This document shows, in pieces, positions 43,937 through 56,208 of a stretch of 64,000 bases of DNA. The notes below the pieces were generated by a model. The model worked only from the letters and a program-made list of their open reading frames with translations, did no database searches and was not told where the DNA came from. Source of the stretch: DASXRU01 sp033856235 (lineage in GTDB: Bacteria > Acidobacteriota > Blastocatellia > Pyrinomonadales > Pyrinomonadaceae); NCBI GenBank assembly GCA_033856235.1, contig JAWVFI010000106.1, positions 33,196 to 97,195 of the forward strand. The letters run 5' to 3'. Position numbers and translations under genes: made by a program. Position 1 is the stretch's first letter, and every line of letters starts with the position of its first letter.

Positions 43937-45412
43937 ATGCGTGAGAACGAGGCTGAGTTGATAAGAGACGAGGATCTGAAGAGCCTGCTGCAAAGCTGGG
44001 CCACTCCTGATCCTTCCCCAACGCTTGATAGTCGATTGACGACGGCGTATCGCAGCGTAGTGAGCAACGCCACGGCGTCCTTAGGTCCAGTAATCGATCC
44101 CCAACGAGGTAGCGAGGTAGCAAAGATGAAATTCTGTACAACTTGTCAGGAAGAGTTTGCTGATAAATTCAGTTTCTGTCCTGTTGACGGCACGCCGCTG
44201 GCCGTAGTGCCGGCTGCGGTGGTTGAGCCGGTGGTGACACCGTCTGCCGCCGCCGCGGTTACCGGCGTCGGAGCCGGCGCCGTCGCTTCTGCTATCCCGA
44301 CCTACAGCAGTGAGTACCATCTGACAATTATCGAAGATGCCGGCTTATTTAGCCGTCTTACGTCCGAGCTGCGTGGCGTGGCCAGTGATTCGCAGTTGAC
44401 GTGGCCCGAGTTCAAACGCGATCCGTTTGGATTTACCAAGCGCTCGGTCACGGCCTATGGCAGCGCTGGATGGCGTTTTCTCACGCAACGGAACGTGGCC
44501 ATAGGAGCTATGACGGCGCTGTTGGTAGTCATTAGCGTTGTGACCGGGATCATTCTTCTGGATCGTCTGCAGGCGCGAAAGGCCGAACAGTTGGCGCAAT
44601 TGCAGGAAGATCTTGAACTGCAGCAAATGATCGATATACCCGAAGAACAGCCCACGCCTGAAGAAGGTACGGCTGGAGCGGCGAAAGGAAATGGCGGGGG
44701 CAGCAAGCCGAAGCAGGAGAAAGCCGGCGGCGGCGGCGGCGGAGGTCGCGAAGAAGCGAAAGAGGCTTCGGTTGGCAAGCTGCCGCAAGCAAGCCTGACT
44801 GTTCCGCAAGTTGTAGCACCCAATCCGAATCCTCCGGTGATCAAGAACCCGGCGTTGCCGATGCCCGCGACGCTGGATGCTGATCCGGTTCTGTTCCCAC
44901 CAGACACTCGGCCCATTTCTTATGGAGATCCGAAATCGAAATCGACTGATCCTTCATCGGGATCGGGAAGAGGAAATGGAATTGGGACCGGCACCGGTGG
45001 TGGCGTAGGTTCTGGGTCCGGCGGTGGCGTAGGTCCAGGCGAAGGTGGCAACACTGGCGGCGGTTCTCGGAATGAAGGCGGCGGCGGTCCCGGCGGCGGG
45101 GGCGGCGGTGTCGATTACAACAAAGTCTTCCGGCCCGGTGAGGTCTCGCAAAAGGCGCGCATTCTTTCTAAACCAGAAGCGCTCTACACGGAGACTGCCC
45201 GTAAAAACCAGATCATGGGAACCGTAGTTCTGAAGGTGGTCTTCGGGGCCAATGGTCAGGTGACCAATATCAGGGCCGTCAGCGGATTGCCCGATGGTTT
45301 GACGGAAAAGGCGATCGCGGCCGCGCACCAGATGAAGTTCATCCCGGCCACCAAGGACGGTCATAACGTTTCCATGTACGCGCAGTTGGAGTACACGTTT
45401 ACTATTTATTAA
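43937..45412 (+). CDS. Membrane protein with anti-sigma-like N-terminus, zinc ribbon and TonB C-terminal domain
   Basis: A 491-residue protein with several parts. Residues 10-45 (LLQSWATPDPSPTLDSRL) resemble the cytoplasmic tail of acidobacterial anti-sigma factors. Residues 66-85 hold a zinc-ribbon-like CTTC and CPVDG. A transmembrane segment is near residues 193-213. Next are long Gln/Glu- and Gly-rich low-complexity regions (about 230-400), and finally a TonB C-terminal domain (EALYTETARKNQIMGTVVL, then YAQLEYTF). TonB domains pass energy from the inner membrane to outer-membrane receptors. It begins one base after the sigma stop. Coupling of a sigma factor to an energy transducer is inferred. 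Confidence 0.82.
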   Translation: MRENEAELIRDEDLKSLLQSWATPDPSPTLDSRLTTAYRSVVSNATASLGPVIDPQRGSEVAKMKFCTTCQEEFADKFSFCPVDGTPLAVVPAAVVEPVVTPSAAAAVTGVGAGAVASAIPTYSSEYHLTIIEDAGLFSRLTSELRGVASDSQLTWPEFKRDPFGFTKRSVTAYGSAGWRFLTQRNVAIGAMTALLVVISVVTGIILLDRLQARKAEQLAQLQEDLELQQMIDIPEEQPTPEEGTAGAAKGNGGGSKPKQEKAGGGGGGGREEAKEASVGKLPQASLTVPQVVAPNPNPPVIKNPALPMPATLDADPVLFPPDTRPISYGDPKSKSTDPSSGSGRGNGIGTGTGGGVGSGSGGGVGPGEGGNTGGGSRNEGGGGPGGGGGGVDYNKVFRPGEVSQKARILSKPEALYTETARKNQIMGTVVLKVVFGANGQVTNIRAVSGLPDGLTEKAIAAAHQMKFIPATKDGHNVSMYAQLEYTFTIY

Positions 45413-45439
45413 CCTGGATAGCTAGTCTAAATGAGAAAC

Positions 45440-45480
45440 GCGGCGTCGAGTTGGGTCCAACTCGACGCCGCTTTAGTATT
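45440..45480 (+). terminator. Strong Rho-independent terminator
   Basis: A stem of at least 14 perfect pairs (GCGGCGTCGAGTTG from 45440, paired with the segment ending at 45471) is followed by TTTAGTATTT. It ends the sigma/TonB transcript 28 bases after the stop. Confidence 0.85.
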
Positions 45481-45565
45481 TGTAAGGCAGACTCTAGTTT
45501 GCGCCGCCGGCGGCCCACCTCAGGAATTGCAAACTAAAGTTTGCGTTACTGGAAGTCGAACGATA

Positions 45566-46765
45566 TCAGGCGTAACGCTCAGCGACGCGCCTGATGCGCT
45601 TAATGCCTTCCTGCAGACGATCCAGCGAGGTGGCGTACGAGATTCTGATGAAGCCTTCGGCGCCAAACTCTGCGCCATCGGTGACCACAGTTTGCTCTTC
45701 GTGCAGCAAGGCATTAACAAAGTCGCTCGAAGTTTTCAGTTTTCCCTTCAAACAGCCGCGCACGTTCGGAAAAGCGTAAAAGGCCCCCTCAGGTTCGGCC
45801 GAGGTCAAACCCGGAATACCGTTAAGGGCTGTTAGCAGCCAGGTGCGCCGCTCGGCATACTCCGCCAACATCGTGCCCACCGATTCCTGTGGACCGTTGA
45901 GCGCCTCGGTGGCGGCCCATTGAGCGATGGAATTGGGATTGCTCGTGGAATGTCCCTGGACCCTGAGCATCGCGCGCGTCCATTCAGGATTGGCCAGCGC
46001 GTAACCCATTCGCCAACCGGTCATCGCGTAGGTTTTGGAGAACGATCCGGCGATGCAAAGTTGCTGGCGAAGCTCAGCAGGCAGAGCTGCGGCGCTGAAG
46101 ACCTTTCCCGGTGGATACACAAAACGCAGGTAACACTCGTCGGAGATCGCGTAGATGCCGCGTTCTGCCAAAACTTCCATAATGCGCGCAAACTCGGAAG
46201 AGGGAATCACGCGGCCTGAGGGATTGCAGGGAGAATTCAGGATAATCAGTTTCGTGTTGGGGGTGATGGCCTTCTTTACCTGCTCTGCAGTCAGCACAAA
46301 CTGCGTGGCTTCAGTATCGATCACTACGGGTGATCCCCCGGAGAAGGTCACGATCTCCGGAAAACTCACCCAGTAAGGATTCACCAGCAACACGTCATCG
46401 CCGGGGTTGATCAGTGAAACGACCGCGTTGAAGATGGCTTGTTTTCCGCCCGAAGTCGCCATGACTTCGTTGGTCTGGTAGCGCGTGCCAAACTCGCGGT
46501 CATAGAAACTAATGATTGCTTGCTGCAACTGACGAGTGCCGGCGGTGGCTGTGTATTTGGTCTTGCCTTCAGCCATCGCCCGCGCCGCCGCCTGCTTGAT
46601 ATTGTCGGGTGTGTCAAAGTCCGGTTCGCCGGCCCCCAGATCCACGACGTCAACACCAGCAGCGCGCATTTCTTCCGCGGCTTGCATGGCGGCCAGCGTG
46701 GCTGACGCCTTCATGCGCGAAACGTTTTTAGAAATAGGGAAAGCTGGGCGGGCGGCGGTTGTCAT
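45566..46765 (-). CDS. aspC: Pyridoxal-phosphate aminotransferase, aspartate type
   Basis: A 399-residue class I aminotransferase. It has the N-terminal DLGAGEPDFDTPDNIKQAA, the substrate motif NSPCNPSGRV, the PLP lysine in GSFSKTYAMTGWRMGYA and a C-terminal arginine motif (GFIRISYA). It exchanges the amino group between aspartate and 2-oxoglutarate; some close relatives act on aromatic or other amino acids, so the symbol is the likely but not proven one. Length is normal. It stands alone, 84 bases upstream of coaD on the same strand. Confidence 0.87.
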   Translation of the reverse strand: MTTAARPAFPISKNVSRMKASATLAAMQAAEEMRAAGVDVVDLGAGEPDFDTPDNIKQAAARAMAEGKTKYTATAGTRQLQQAIISFYDREFGTRYQTNEVMATSGGKQAIFNAVVSLINPGDDVLLVNPYWVSFPEIVTFSGGSPVVIDTEATQFVLTAEQVKKAITPNTKLIILNSPCNPSGRVIPSSEFARIMEVLAERGIYAISDECYLRFVYPPGKVFSAAALPAELRQQLCIAGSFSKTYAMTGWRMGYALANPEWTRAMLRVQGHSTSNPNSIAQWAATEALNGPQESVGTMLAEYAERRTWLLTALNGIPGLTSAEPEGAFYAFPNVRGCLKGKLKTSSDFVNALLHEEQTVVTDGAEFGAEGFIRISYATSLDRLQEGIKRIRRVAERYA

Positions 46766-46849
46766 TGCAGATGATGTCGGCTCAAGATCCGGATTGCGAA
46801 ATTGATATTTTGTTAAGAACGGCGAAATTATATCACGCTGTACTTTCGG

Positions 46850-47344
46850 TCAGGTCGCCGCGGTCTTTCGTTTCATGCGGGCTGCGACCTGCGGCGGCAC
46901 CAGGCCGTCCAGTGCCCCTCCTAATAAAAAAACCTCTTTTACCAGCCGCGAGCTTACGTACGAGTAACTCTCAGCAGGCATCATAAAAACCGTCTCAATG
47001 CTGGGCTCCAAACGGCGATTCATTAAGGCCATCTGTAGTTCGTACTCGTAATCCGAAATCGCCCTGATTCCGCGGACAATTGCATTTGCCTTTTTGGCCA
47101 CCGCGTAGCTCACCAGCAAGCCTTCAAAGGAATCAATCATTACCTCGCAATCGCCGCGATCAATCTCCTTCAGAACTTCTAACAGCATGTCACGACGCTC
47201 CTCCACTGAAAAGAACGGCTGCTTCTCAGGATTGACCAGAATAGCAATGATTATCTCGTCGAAAAGTTTGCAGCCTCGCTCGATAATATCGAGATGACCG
47301 TTGGTGACCGGATCGAATGAGCCGGGGTAGATGGCGCGTCGCAT
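46850..47344 (-). CDS. coaD: Phosphopantetheine adenylyltransferase
   Basis: A 164-residue enzyme of coenzyme A synthesis; it joins ATP and 4'-phosphopantetheine to dephospho-CoA. The N-terminal nucleotidyltransferase motif GSFDPVTNGHLDI and the C-terminal SYVSSRLVKEV (the SxxSxR-type motif) are intact, along with NAIVRGIRAISDYEYE. Length is typical. Single gene with its own leader of about 400 bases upstream. Confidence 0.95.
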   Translation of the reverse strand: MRRAIYPGSFDPVTNGHLDIIERGCKLFDEIIIAILVNPEKQPFFSVEERRDMLLEVLKEIDRGDCEVMIDSFEGLLVSYAVAKKANAIVRGIRAISDYEYELQMALMNRRLEPSIETVFMMPAESYSYVSSRLVKEVFLLGGALDGLVPPQVAARMKRKTAAT

Positions 47345-47757
47345 AGCCGAGCATGGTAAAGGGTAAATCGGAAATGGTAAATAGAAGCAGTGGCAAATCA
47401 GACCTACCGAATTCGGGGTAGCGGCCTACTTTGACCATTATTTGCTTGCCTTGGAAAGTGCCTTTGCGGTTTTGCGTGAGATATTGCGCAGCTACCCACT
47501 ACCAGAATTCGGTGCTGTCTTGACACTGTCTGCCCCCGGTGTTTCAATATGCATCGAAGCGAACGTGGTGAGTTAAGGCGACTTGCGGCCACGAAAAATA
47601 ACCCGCTAAACAGCTCGGCGAGTCTTTCCCGGAAGACGAATCGAATCGAAAGATTTGGGAAGCCCCGCGTTGTTAAAGCGCGGGGCTTAACTTTGTAGAC
47701 GGGCATTTCTGCCTGTCACTGGAAGGGCGGACAGACAAGAGTGTCTGTCCCACTGAT
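47345..47757. other. Intergenic region with two palindromes upstream of metH
   Basis: These 413 bases lie between divergent coaD and metH. They contain a perfect 10-bp hairpin AAGCCCCGCG/CGCGGGGCTT (47660-47669 with 47679-47688) and a perfect 9-bp hairpin GGACAGACA-AGAG-TGTCTGTCC (47728-47749). I looked for cobalamin and SAM riboswitch motifs and did not find them. The second hairpin ends just eight bases before the metH ATG, so it may affect translation. Confidence 0.6.
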
Positions 47758-51294
<3,537 letters not shown>

Positions 51295-51409
51295 TCACGG
51301 CCCGGGAAGCTCCAGTCTTCCCGCACTGTGGGGCGGCAATGCCGCAGTTGCAAGTTTGCCAGATCAAATCCGCACGCTTTCGAGTATTCAGCCTCAGGGC
51401 GAAGGTGCA

Positions 51410-52303
51410 GTGACCTCGCGCCCGACACCGACTCCCGAAGAATTCGCAGCCTTGTCCTGGTTTGAGCGGCTGGCGTTTCGCATTGTCCGCCGCATGAATC
51501 AAGGGGCCTGGAAACGCTTTTGGACCTGGTGCCAGAGCACGATGGGCTCCGGCTGGATTCATCTATCAACCTACAACATCATGAACGTGTACGGACTGGA
51601 GCACGTGGAGGCCGTGGCGCGCGAACGCCCGATCCTGCTGGTGTCGAACCATCGTTCGTTCTTCGACATGTATGCGGTTTCGACGGTGCTGTTTCGCAAT
51701 ACCTCGTGGCGAAAGCAACTTTTCTTTCCGGTGCGCGGCCGGTTCTTTTATGAATCGCCCCTGGGATTGCTGGTAAATCTCATCATGGGCTGGTGGTCCA
51801 TGTATCCGCCGTTCTTCGCTGCCGGCAGCAAGCCGATGCCGGAGAAGCGTGAGTTCGATCGCTATTCTCTTCGGCTGCTCACTGATCTTTGCCGGCATGG
51901 CGCGGGCAACGTTATCGGCTTTCATCCGGAGGGCACCCGCAACAAGAGTTCCGACCCTTACTCCTTTCTGCCCGCAAAGCCCGGCGTCGGGAGGATTATC
52001 AAGGACGCTGAACCGCAGGTCATCCCGGTGTTCACTGCGGGGCTAACCAATAGCCTACCGCGCCAGGTCGCTCGGAACTGGAACCGCGAAGACGTCATTC
52101 GCATACACTTTGGGCCCGCCATTGATTTCTCTGAATTTCGCGGCAAGCGGGACAGTGTGCGAACCTATAAGGAGATTTCAGAGTTAGTGATGCAGAAGAT
52201 CGCCGACCTGGGTGAGGACGATCGCAAAGTGCTTGCAGGCAAAAACCTAATTGGCCAGAAAAAACTGGAGAAGAGCGGAGGCGCGCCCCGCGATCTTAGT
52301 TGA
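51410..52303 (+). CDS. Lysophospholipid acyltransferase (PlsC type)
   Basis: A 297-residue membrane-associated enzyme. The catalytic NHRSFFD motif (HX4D) near residue 80 and FHPEGTRNK near 175 mark a PlsC/AGPAT-family acyltransferase, which places an acyl chain on a lysophosphatidic acid-like acceptor. GTG 51410 was chosen because GAAGG precedes it; a TTG at 51356 would add 18 residues. It stops five bases before the ATG of the lipid kinase gene, so a two-gene lipid operon is likely. Confidence 0.8.
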   Translation: MTSRPTPTPEEFAALSWFERLAFRIVRRMNQGAWKRFWTWCQSTMGSGWIHLSTYNIMNVYGLEHVEAVARERPILLVSNHRSFFDMYAVSTVLFRNTSWRKQLFFPVRGRFFYESPLGLLVNLIMGWWSMYPPFFAAGSKPMPEKREFDRYSLRLLTDLCRHGAGNVIGFHPEGTRNKSSDPYSFLPAKPGVGRIIKDAEPQVIPVFTAGLTNSLPRQVARNWNREDVIRIHFGPAIDFSEFRGKRDSVRTYKEISELVMQKIADLGEDDRKVLAGKNLIGQKKLEKSGGAPRDLS

Positions 52304-52307
52304 ACTG

Positions 52308-53270
52308 ATGTCAGCTGACACTTCACTCCCTTTAGTAATCGTCAACCCCGCATCCGCTTCGGGGGCCACGCGCGATGCCTGGCCGCGTATCGCCAGCGAT
52401 CTGCGCACACATTTTGGTCCGTTCGCTGTGGAGTTCACGCAAGGTCCGCGCGATGCGCGCCGGCTGGCTGCCGCTGGCGCACAGAAGGGAAGGAAACTAA
52501 TCATCGCCTGTGGCGGTGACGGTACAATTTCTGAAGTCGCCAACGGGATTCTGGAATCAAACCAACCGGCGGAACTGGGCATTCTTCCCAGCGGCACTGG
52601 CGGCGATTTTCGCCGGACATTAAAACTTTCAGCGAACACCGCGGCAGCCGCGCGCGTGTTGCGCGATGGGCGCTCGCGTTTGATTGATGTGGGGCGCGTG
52701 GGGTTCATGAATCACAAAGGCGAGCATGAAACCGCGTTCTTCCTCAACGTCGCTTCGTTCGGCTTGAGTCCCGACGTGCTCGCGCGCAGCCGGGCCAATG
52801 AAACCGGCAAGTGGAGTACCGCGCTGGGCGCCGATCGCATTCGCGGAAAGCTTTCCTATGCGATGTCCACTGTCAGCGCCACACTTTCGGCTTCCGCCAA
52901 AGACGTCTACCTGCAGTTTGATGATCAGGTCGAGCGCCGGCTGAAGATTACCGAGTTGTGCGTGGCCAACGCGCGCTACTTTGGCGGAGCCATGAAGATC
53001 GCGCCGGACGCAAAACTAGACGATGGCCTGTTCGATGTTGTGACGATAGGCGACATCGGTGCGCTTAAGATTCTCACCAGTGCTTCGCGGCTGTATTTTG
53101 GCTCGCACCTCAGCATGGACCAGGTCGCCCACACGCTGGCAAAACGTGTGGTCGCCAGGGCTGCGAAACAAAACGAAACCCTTCCGGTGGAGCTCGATGG
53201 GGAATTGGTGGGTGCGTTGCCGGCCACCTTTCAAATCGTTCCCGGAGCATTGCACGTCAGGTGTCCGTGA
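52308..53270 (+). CDS. Diacylglycerol kinase-family lipid kinase
   Basis: A 320-residue kinase. LVIVNPASASG at the N-terminus and the nucleotide-binding CGGDGTISEVANG motif with ILPSGTGGDFRRTL match the YegS/DgkB family, which phosphorylates diacylglycerol (or related lipids). The C-terminal beta domain (VFDVVTIGDIGALK, ETLPVELDGE) is also typical. It starts four bases after the acyltransferase stop, so both serve lipid or phosphatidic acid metabolism. An in-frame start at 52251 would overlap the preceding gene and is less likely. Confidence 0.87.
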   Translation: MSADTSLPLVIVNPASASGATRDAWPRIASDLRTHFGPFAVEFTQGPRDARRLAAAGAQKGRKLIIACGGDGTISEVANGILESNQPAELGILPSGTGGDFRRTLKLSANTAAAARVLRDGRSRLIDVGRVGFMNHKGEHETAFFLNVASFGLSPDVLARSRANETGKWSTALGADRIRGKLSYAMSTVSATLSASAKDVYLQFDDQVERRLKITELCVANARYFGGAMKIAPDAKLDDGLFDVVTIGDIGALKILTSASRLYFGSHLSMDQVAHTLAKRVVARAAKQNETLPVELDGELVGALPATFQIVPGALHVRCP

Positions 53271-53323
53271 ATCTTCGCTCGAGAAGCGAGTAGCTGCTGC
53301 TGGAACAGGTAGTGGCTAAGTTG

Positions 53324-53484
53324 TGAAAATCTCATTAGCACCGCGCTTCAGTTCGGTGATCTGTCTGCCGAAGGATCTCGCGAACCGTTTTAACGGTTTA
53401 CCTGGAAGAAACCGTTGATAACGGTTCAGCATCAAGGCCCCGCCATCAAACACCTGACTGAAGTCAGGTGCTAATGAGATTTCA
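53324..53484. repeat. Composite inverted repeat with internal palindromes
   Basis: The ends are inverted copies, TGAAAATCTCATTAGCACC (53324-53342) and its partner ending at 53484, differing by one inserted A. Inside lie two further palindromes of the form AACCGTT...AACGGTT (53382-53398 and 53410-53427). This occupies the whole gap between two genes and resembles a miniature inverted-repeat element or folded RNA. Confidence 0.65.
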
Positions 53485-53577
53485 AGCTAATCCGCTACTC
53501 AACCAGGTCGTGATGGACAGGCGGCGACATCTGGATTATCTTTTCCTCAAGCCACTGACAACAAACCGGAGGAAACG

Positions 53578-54087
53578 ATGAAACTGAGTGACACGCTGCT
53601 CCCTGAATGGGACCACGAGATGGCCAACACGCGCAAAACCCTGGAGCGAGTGCCGACCGAGAAACTCGATTGGAAACCTCATGAAAAGTCATCGGCGATG
53701 GGCGCGCTGGCGACGCACCTCGCCAATATTCCCACGTGGGCCATTCACACACTGACGAAGGAGTCATTGGATTTGGCCCCGGTTGGCGAGCCCCCGCCGC
53801 GCTCGGAATTGCTGAAGTCCACAGCGGAAATCCTGGCGACCTTCGACAAGAATGTAACCTCCGGTCGCGAAGCAATTGCCGCGGCCAGTGACGAAGAGTT
53901 CTTCAAACCCTGGGCGTTGCTGCATGGAGGCAATCAAATCCTCGCGATGCCCAAGATGGCGGTGCTGCGCGGTTTCGTCATGAGCCATAACATTCACCAT
54001 CGCGCGCAATTGGGTGTTTACCTGCGGCTTAACGATGTGGCGGTGCCTTCCATCTATGGCCCGTCCGCCGACGAAACCAGTTTCTAG
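53578..54087 (+). CDS. DinB-family protein
   Basis: A 169-residue helical protein with the four-helix bundle of the DinB/YfiT superfamily (HEMANTRKTLERVPTEKLDWKPH, MGALATHLANI, MSHNIHHRAQLGVYLRL). The three His residues typical of the metal site in this superfamily (H in ATHLAN and in NIHHRAQ) are present. Members include thiol transferases and damage-induced proteins; the function here is open. GGAGGAAACG before the ATG is a strong ribosome site. Confidence 0.85.
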   Translation: MKLSDTLLPEWDHEMANTRKTLERVPTEKLDWKPHEKSSAMGALATHLANIPTWAIHTLTKESLDLAPVGEPPPRSELLKSTAEILATFDKNVTSGREAIAAASDEEFFKPWALLHGGNQILAMPKMAVLRGFVMSHNIHHRAQLGVYLRLNDVAVPSIYGPSADETSF

Positions 54088-54141
54088 AAGATGCCCGACT
54101 GTCAGGGAGGGCTCGCGAACACAAAGGCAGGAGAAGCGAGA

Positions 54142-54606
54142 ATGTCTGAAGAGCTTGATAAAGCAGCGGCGGTGACGCTGTTGAATGAAATTTTGGAGAC
54201 CGAGCTTGCCGGCGTGGTGCGCTATACACACTACGCCCTGATGGTTTTTGGCCACAGCCGCATCCCGATCGTCAGTTGGCTCCGCTCTGAAGCCAACACC
54301 TGCCTCCTGCATGCGAACGAAGCAGGAGAGTTAGTGACGCACTTCGGCGAGCATCCATCGCTGAAGATTGGCTCTTTACTTGAGACTCACAAACACGGCA
54401 TCAACGACATCCTGCTTGAGGCTTTGGAAGCAGAAAAGACCGGGCTGGCGCTTTACAAGAAACTGCTGGAGTTGGTCCGTGACCGCTCAGTGTTGTTGGA
54501 AGAATACGCTCGGAAAATGATTGCCGAGGAAGAGCAGCACGTAGGCGAAGTTAACAAAATGCTGCGTAAGCCCGGCGAGATTACTCAATTCAAAACGGCG
54601 TCCTGA
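54142..54606 (+). CDS. Bacterioferritin-like ferritin-fold protein
   Basis: A 154-residue protein of the ferritin-like fold: LLNEILETELAGVVRYTHYALMV, LRSEANTCLLHANEAGELV and MIAEEEQHVGEV carry the Glu/His ligands of a di-iron site (ExxH in EEEQH). The family stores or oxidises iron. Length is normal for bacterioferritin; the haem-binding Met cannot be confirmed by eye. ATG 54142 was chosen because GGAGAAGCGAG is directly upstream. It is 54 bases after the DinB stop on the same strand. Confidence 0.85.
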   Translation: MSEELDKAAAVTLLNEILETELAGVVRYTHYALMVFGHSRIPIVSWLRSEANTCLLHANEAGELVTHFGEHPSLKIGSLLETHKHGINDILLEALEAEKTGLALYKKLLELVRDRSVLLEEYARKMIAEEEQHVGEVNKMLRKPGEITQFKTAS

Positions 54607-54610
54607 AGCG

Positions 54611-54687
54611 CAAAGGGCAAAGGGCAAAGAGCAAAGGAAAATTGCTTGAACGCCACTCTTGCTCTCGGCCCTTTGCCCTTTGCCCTT
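54611..54687. repeat. Inverted repeat built from GGGCAAA units
   Basis: Purine-rich GCAAAGGGCAAAGGGC units (54611-54632) face the inverted copy CCCTTTGCCCTTTGCCC (54668-54685), forming a long hairpin between the ferritin and PilZ genes. The repeated heptamers suggest slippage origin. Confidence 0.6.
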
Positions 54688-54697
54688 AGCCGAGACC

Positions 54698-55036
54698 ATG
54701 GATCGAAGAACTCAACCCCGACTGAGTGTCAGCCTCGATGCTGTCTGGGAGGACAAGCACACCGCGCGAGTTACCGACCTCTCCGCCGGCGGTTGTTTTC
54801 TGGATACCGTGGGCGAAGTGGAAGAGGGAGAAGTCGTCGGCTTTCGCGTGCTGTTGCCGGATGACGATTGGCTCTATTTGGAAGGCGAAGTCCGCCATCA
54901 CACTCCAGGCTCAGGGTTCGGCGTGCGCTTTGTGGATCTGATTGAGGAACAGACTGAAAAACTAAACTGGCTCCTGAGAATCGCTGCCGAATCAGGACCC
55001 GACGCGCAGATCTCAGCGGATCTGGTCGAAGAGTGA
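54698..55036 (+). CDS. PilZ-domain protein
   Basis: A 112-residue protein made of one PilZ domain: the RxxxR motif (RRTQPR near residue 3) and D-x-SxxG (TDLSAGG) are in place, so it should bind cyclic-di-GMP. It then has a beta-barrel (FRVLLPDDDWLYLEGEVRHH). As a short stand-alone protein it probably acts by binding a partner. Together with the c-di-GMP riboswitch at 28 kb it points to c-di-GMP signalling in this organism. ATG 54698 was chosen because the RxxxR motif follows it directly. Confidence 0.88.
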   Translation: MDRRTQPRLSVSLDAVWEDKHTARVTDLSAGGCFLDTVGEVEEGEVVGFRVLLPDDDWLYLEGEVRHHTPGSGFGVRFVDLIEEQTEKLNWLLRIAAESGPDAQISADLVEE

Positions 55037-55269
55037 CAGGAGGATCACTGAAGCGAAGCTTTGCACAAGAAATCCTGGCGATTCCGTAAACAAGCGTTGG
55101 TTCGTGGCCCTTCGTGAGATTCGTGAAGTTTCGTGGATCGTGCGCTCAGGGATCGGAGGCCATACGATCCACGAAACACACTAATCACACTAAGCGAACA
55201 CGAATCGAGTTTGGCCAAGCCATGAAGCGATGTAGTTTCATGAGACCAAACTGGACAATCCCCTCTTCA

Positions 55270-56208
55270 ATGAATAATCAGCGTTTTTGGAGGCGGGTCG
55301 CTGTTGCTTTACTTGGGGTCACAGCATCCTTTTCAATGATCACTGAGCCACGCATTGCAACGGGTATCAACGCGCGCAAGTTTCACACGGCTGCGGGAAG
55401 CTATCAGGCCGATGCGCCGATGAGCGGCACGAGATGGAGATTGACTCATGTTGGTACCGCCGAAATCTCGACGGCCAAACCGTATATCCTTCTCGCAGCG
55501 CAGACCAGAAGATTTTCAGGTGACGGCGGATGTAATCGAATGTCCGGCGCCGTTGAGGTCGGCGGACGGACTGTAAAGTTCTCGCAGATCATCAGCACCA
55601 AGCGGGCCTGCGCTGACCGTCAATTGCAGCTCGTAGAAACGCAGTTTGTGGAGAATCTGGCACGGGCCAACAGCTATTACATTAGGGGCGACGTCATGCG
55701 GCTCTATACCGCCGGCGTCGCTATCCTCACCTTCACAAACAAACCTGGGGGACTCCCCGCGAAACCCGCCCGGCGGATCATGCAAGCAAACTCACTATGC
55801 GAACAGGGCGAACAGATCGTTTTCAGTTGTCCTTTGAAACGTCCGGCGAAGATTGTCTCGCTCTGCGCGTCGCCTGATCTGGAAAGAAATCGAGGATATT
55901 TGCAATATCGTTTCGGTGTGCCCCGGCGGATTGAGCTGGAGTTTCCTGAGACCCGGCAATCCACCCAGGAGCGATTTGACTACCAGCACTACTTCCGTTA
56001 CCAGGTTGATCTCACGGAAATCAACTTCTCCATTGAGGGCAATCGTTATCAGATCTTCGACGCCTACAACGGCGAAGAGAAACCGCGGGTGATCCAGTAC
56101 GGCGTGACGATTACTCCACCGACACGAGAAAGCGTTTCCTATCACTGTCGCACTAAGCCGAAAGCTGACTACAGCAAGTTGGCGGACGTGCTGCGCGAGC
56201 CTAAGTAG
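55270..56208 (+). CDS. Exported META-domain protein
   Basis: A 312-residue exported protein. A signal sequence (about residues 8-26) is followed by a META domain (about 55-160; the phrase GGCNRMSGAVEVGGRTVKFS is the family hallmark, as in HslJ-type proteins). The C-terminal half (about 165-305) contains EQIVFSCPLKRPAKIVSLCA and a beta-rich region with no known match. The start is uncertain: ATG 55222 and 55240 are in frame upstream, but none has a ribosome site; 55270 was chosen because it places the basic residues right before the hydrophobic run. Function unknown. Confidence 0.72.
   Translation: MNNQRFWRRVAVALLGVTASFSMITEPRIATGINARKFHTAAGSYQADAPMSGTRWRLTHVGTAEISTAKPYILLAAQTRRFSGDGGCNRMSGAVEVGGRTVKFSQIISTKRACADRQLQLVETQFVENLARANSYYIRGDVMRLYTAGVAILTFTNKPGGLPAKPARRIMQANSLCEQGEQIVFSCPLKRPAKIVSLCASPDLERNRGYLQYRFGVPRRIELEFPETRQSTQERFDYQHYFRYQVDLTEINFSIEGNRYQIFDAYNGEEKPRVIQYGVTITPPTRESVSYHCRTKPKADYSKLADVLREPK

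Noticed and set aside
45485..45560. Inverted GCAAACT motifs after the TonB gene as a second terminator
   Set aside because: The perfect stem at 45440 already provides termination; the later palindrome lacks a T-tract and looks like a dispersed repeat.
47345..47757. A cobalamin or SAM riboswitch in front of metH
   Set aside because: I could not find the conserved cores of either class; only simple palindromes are present.
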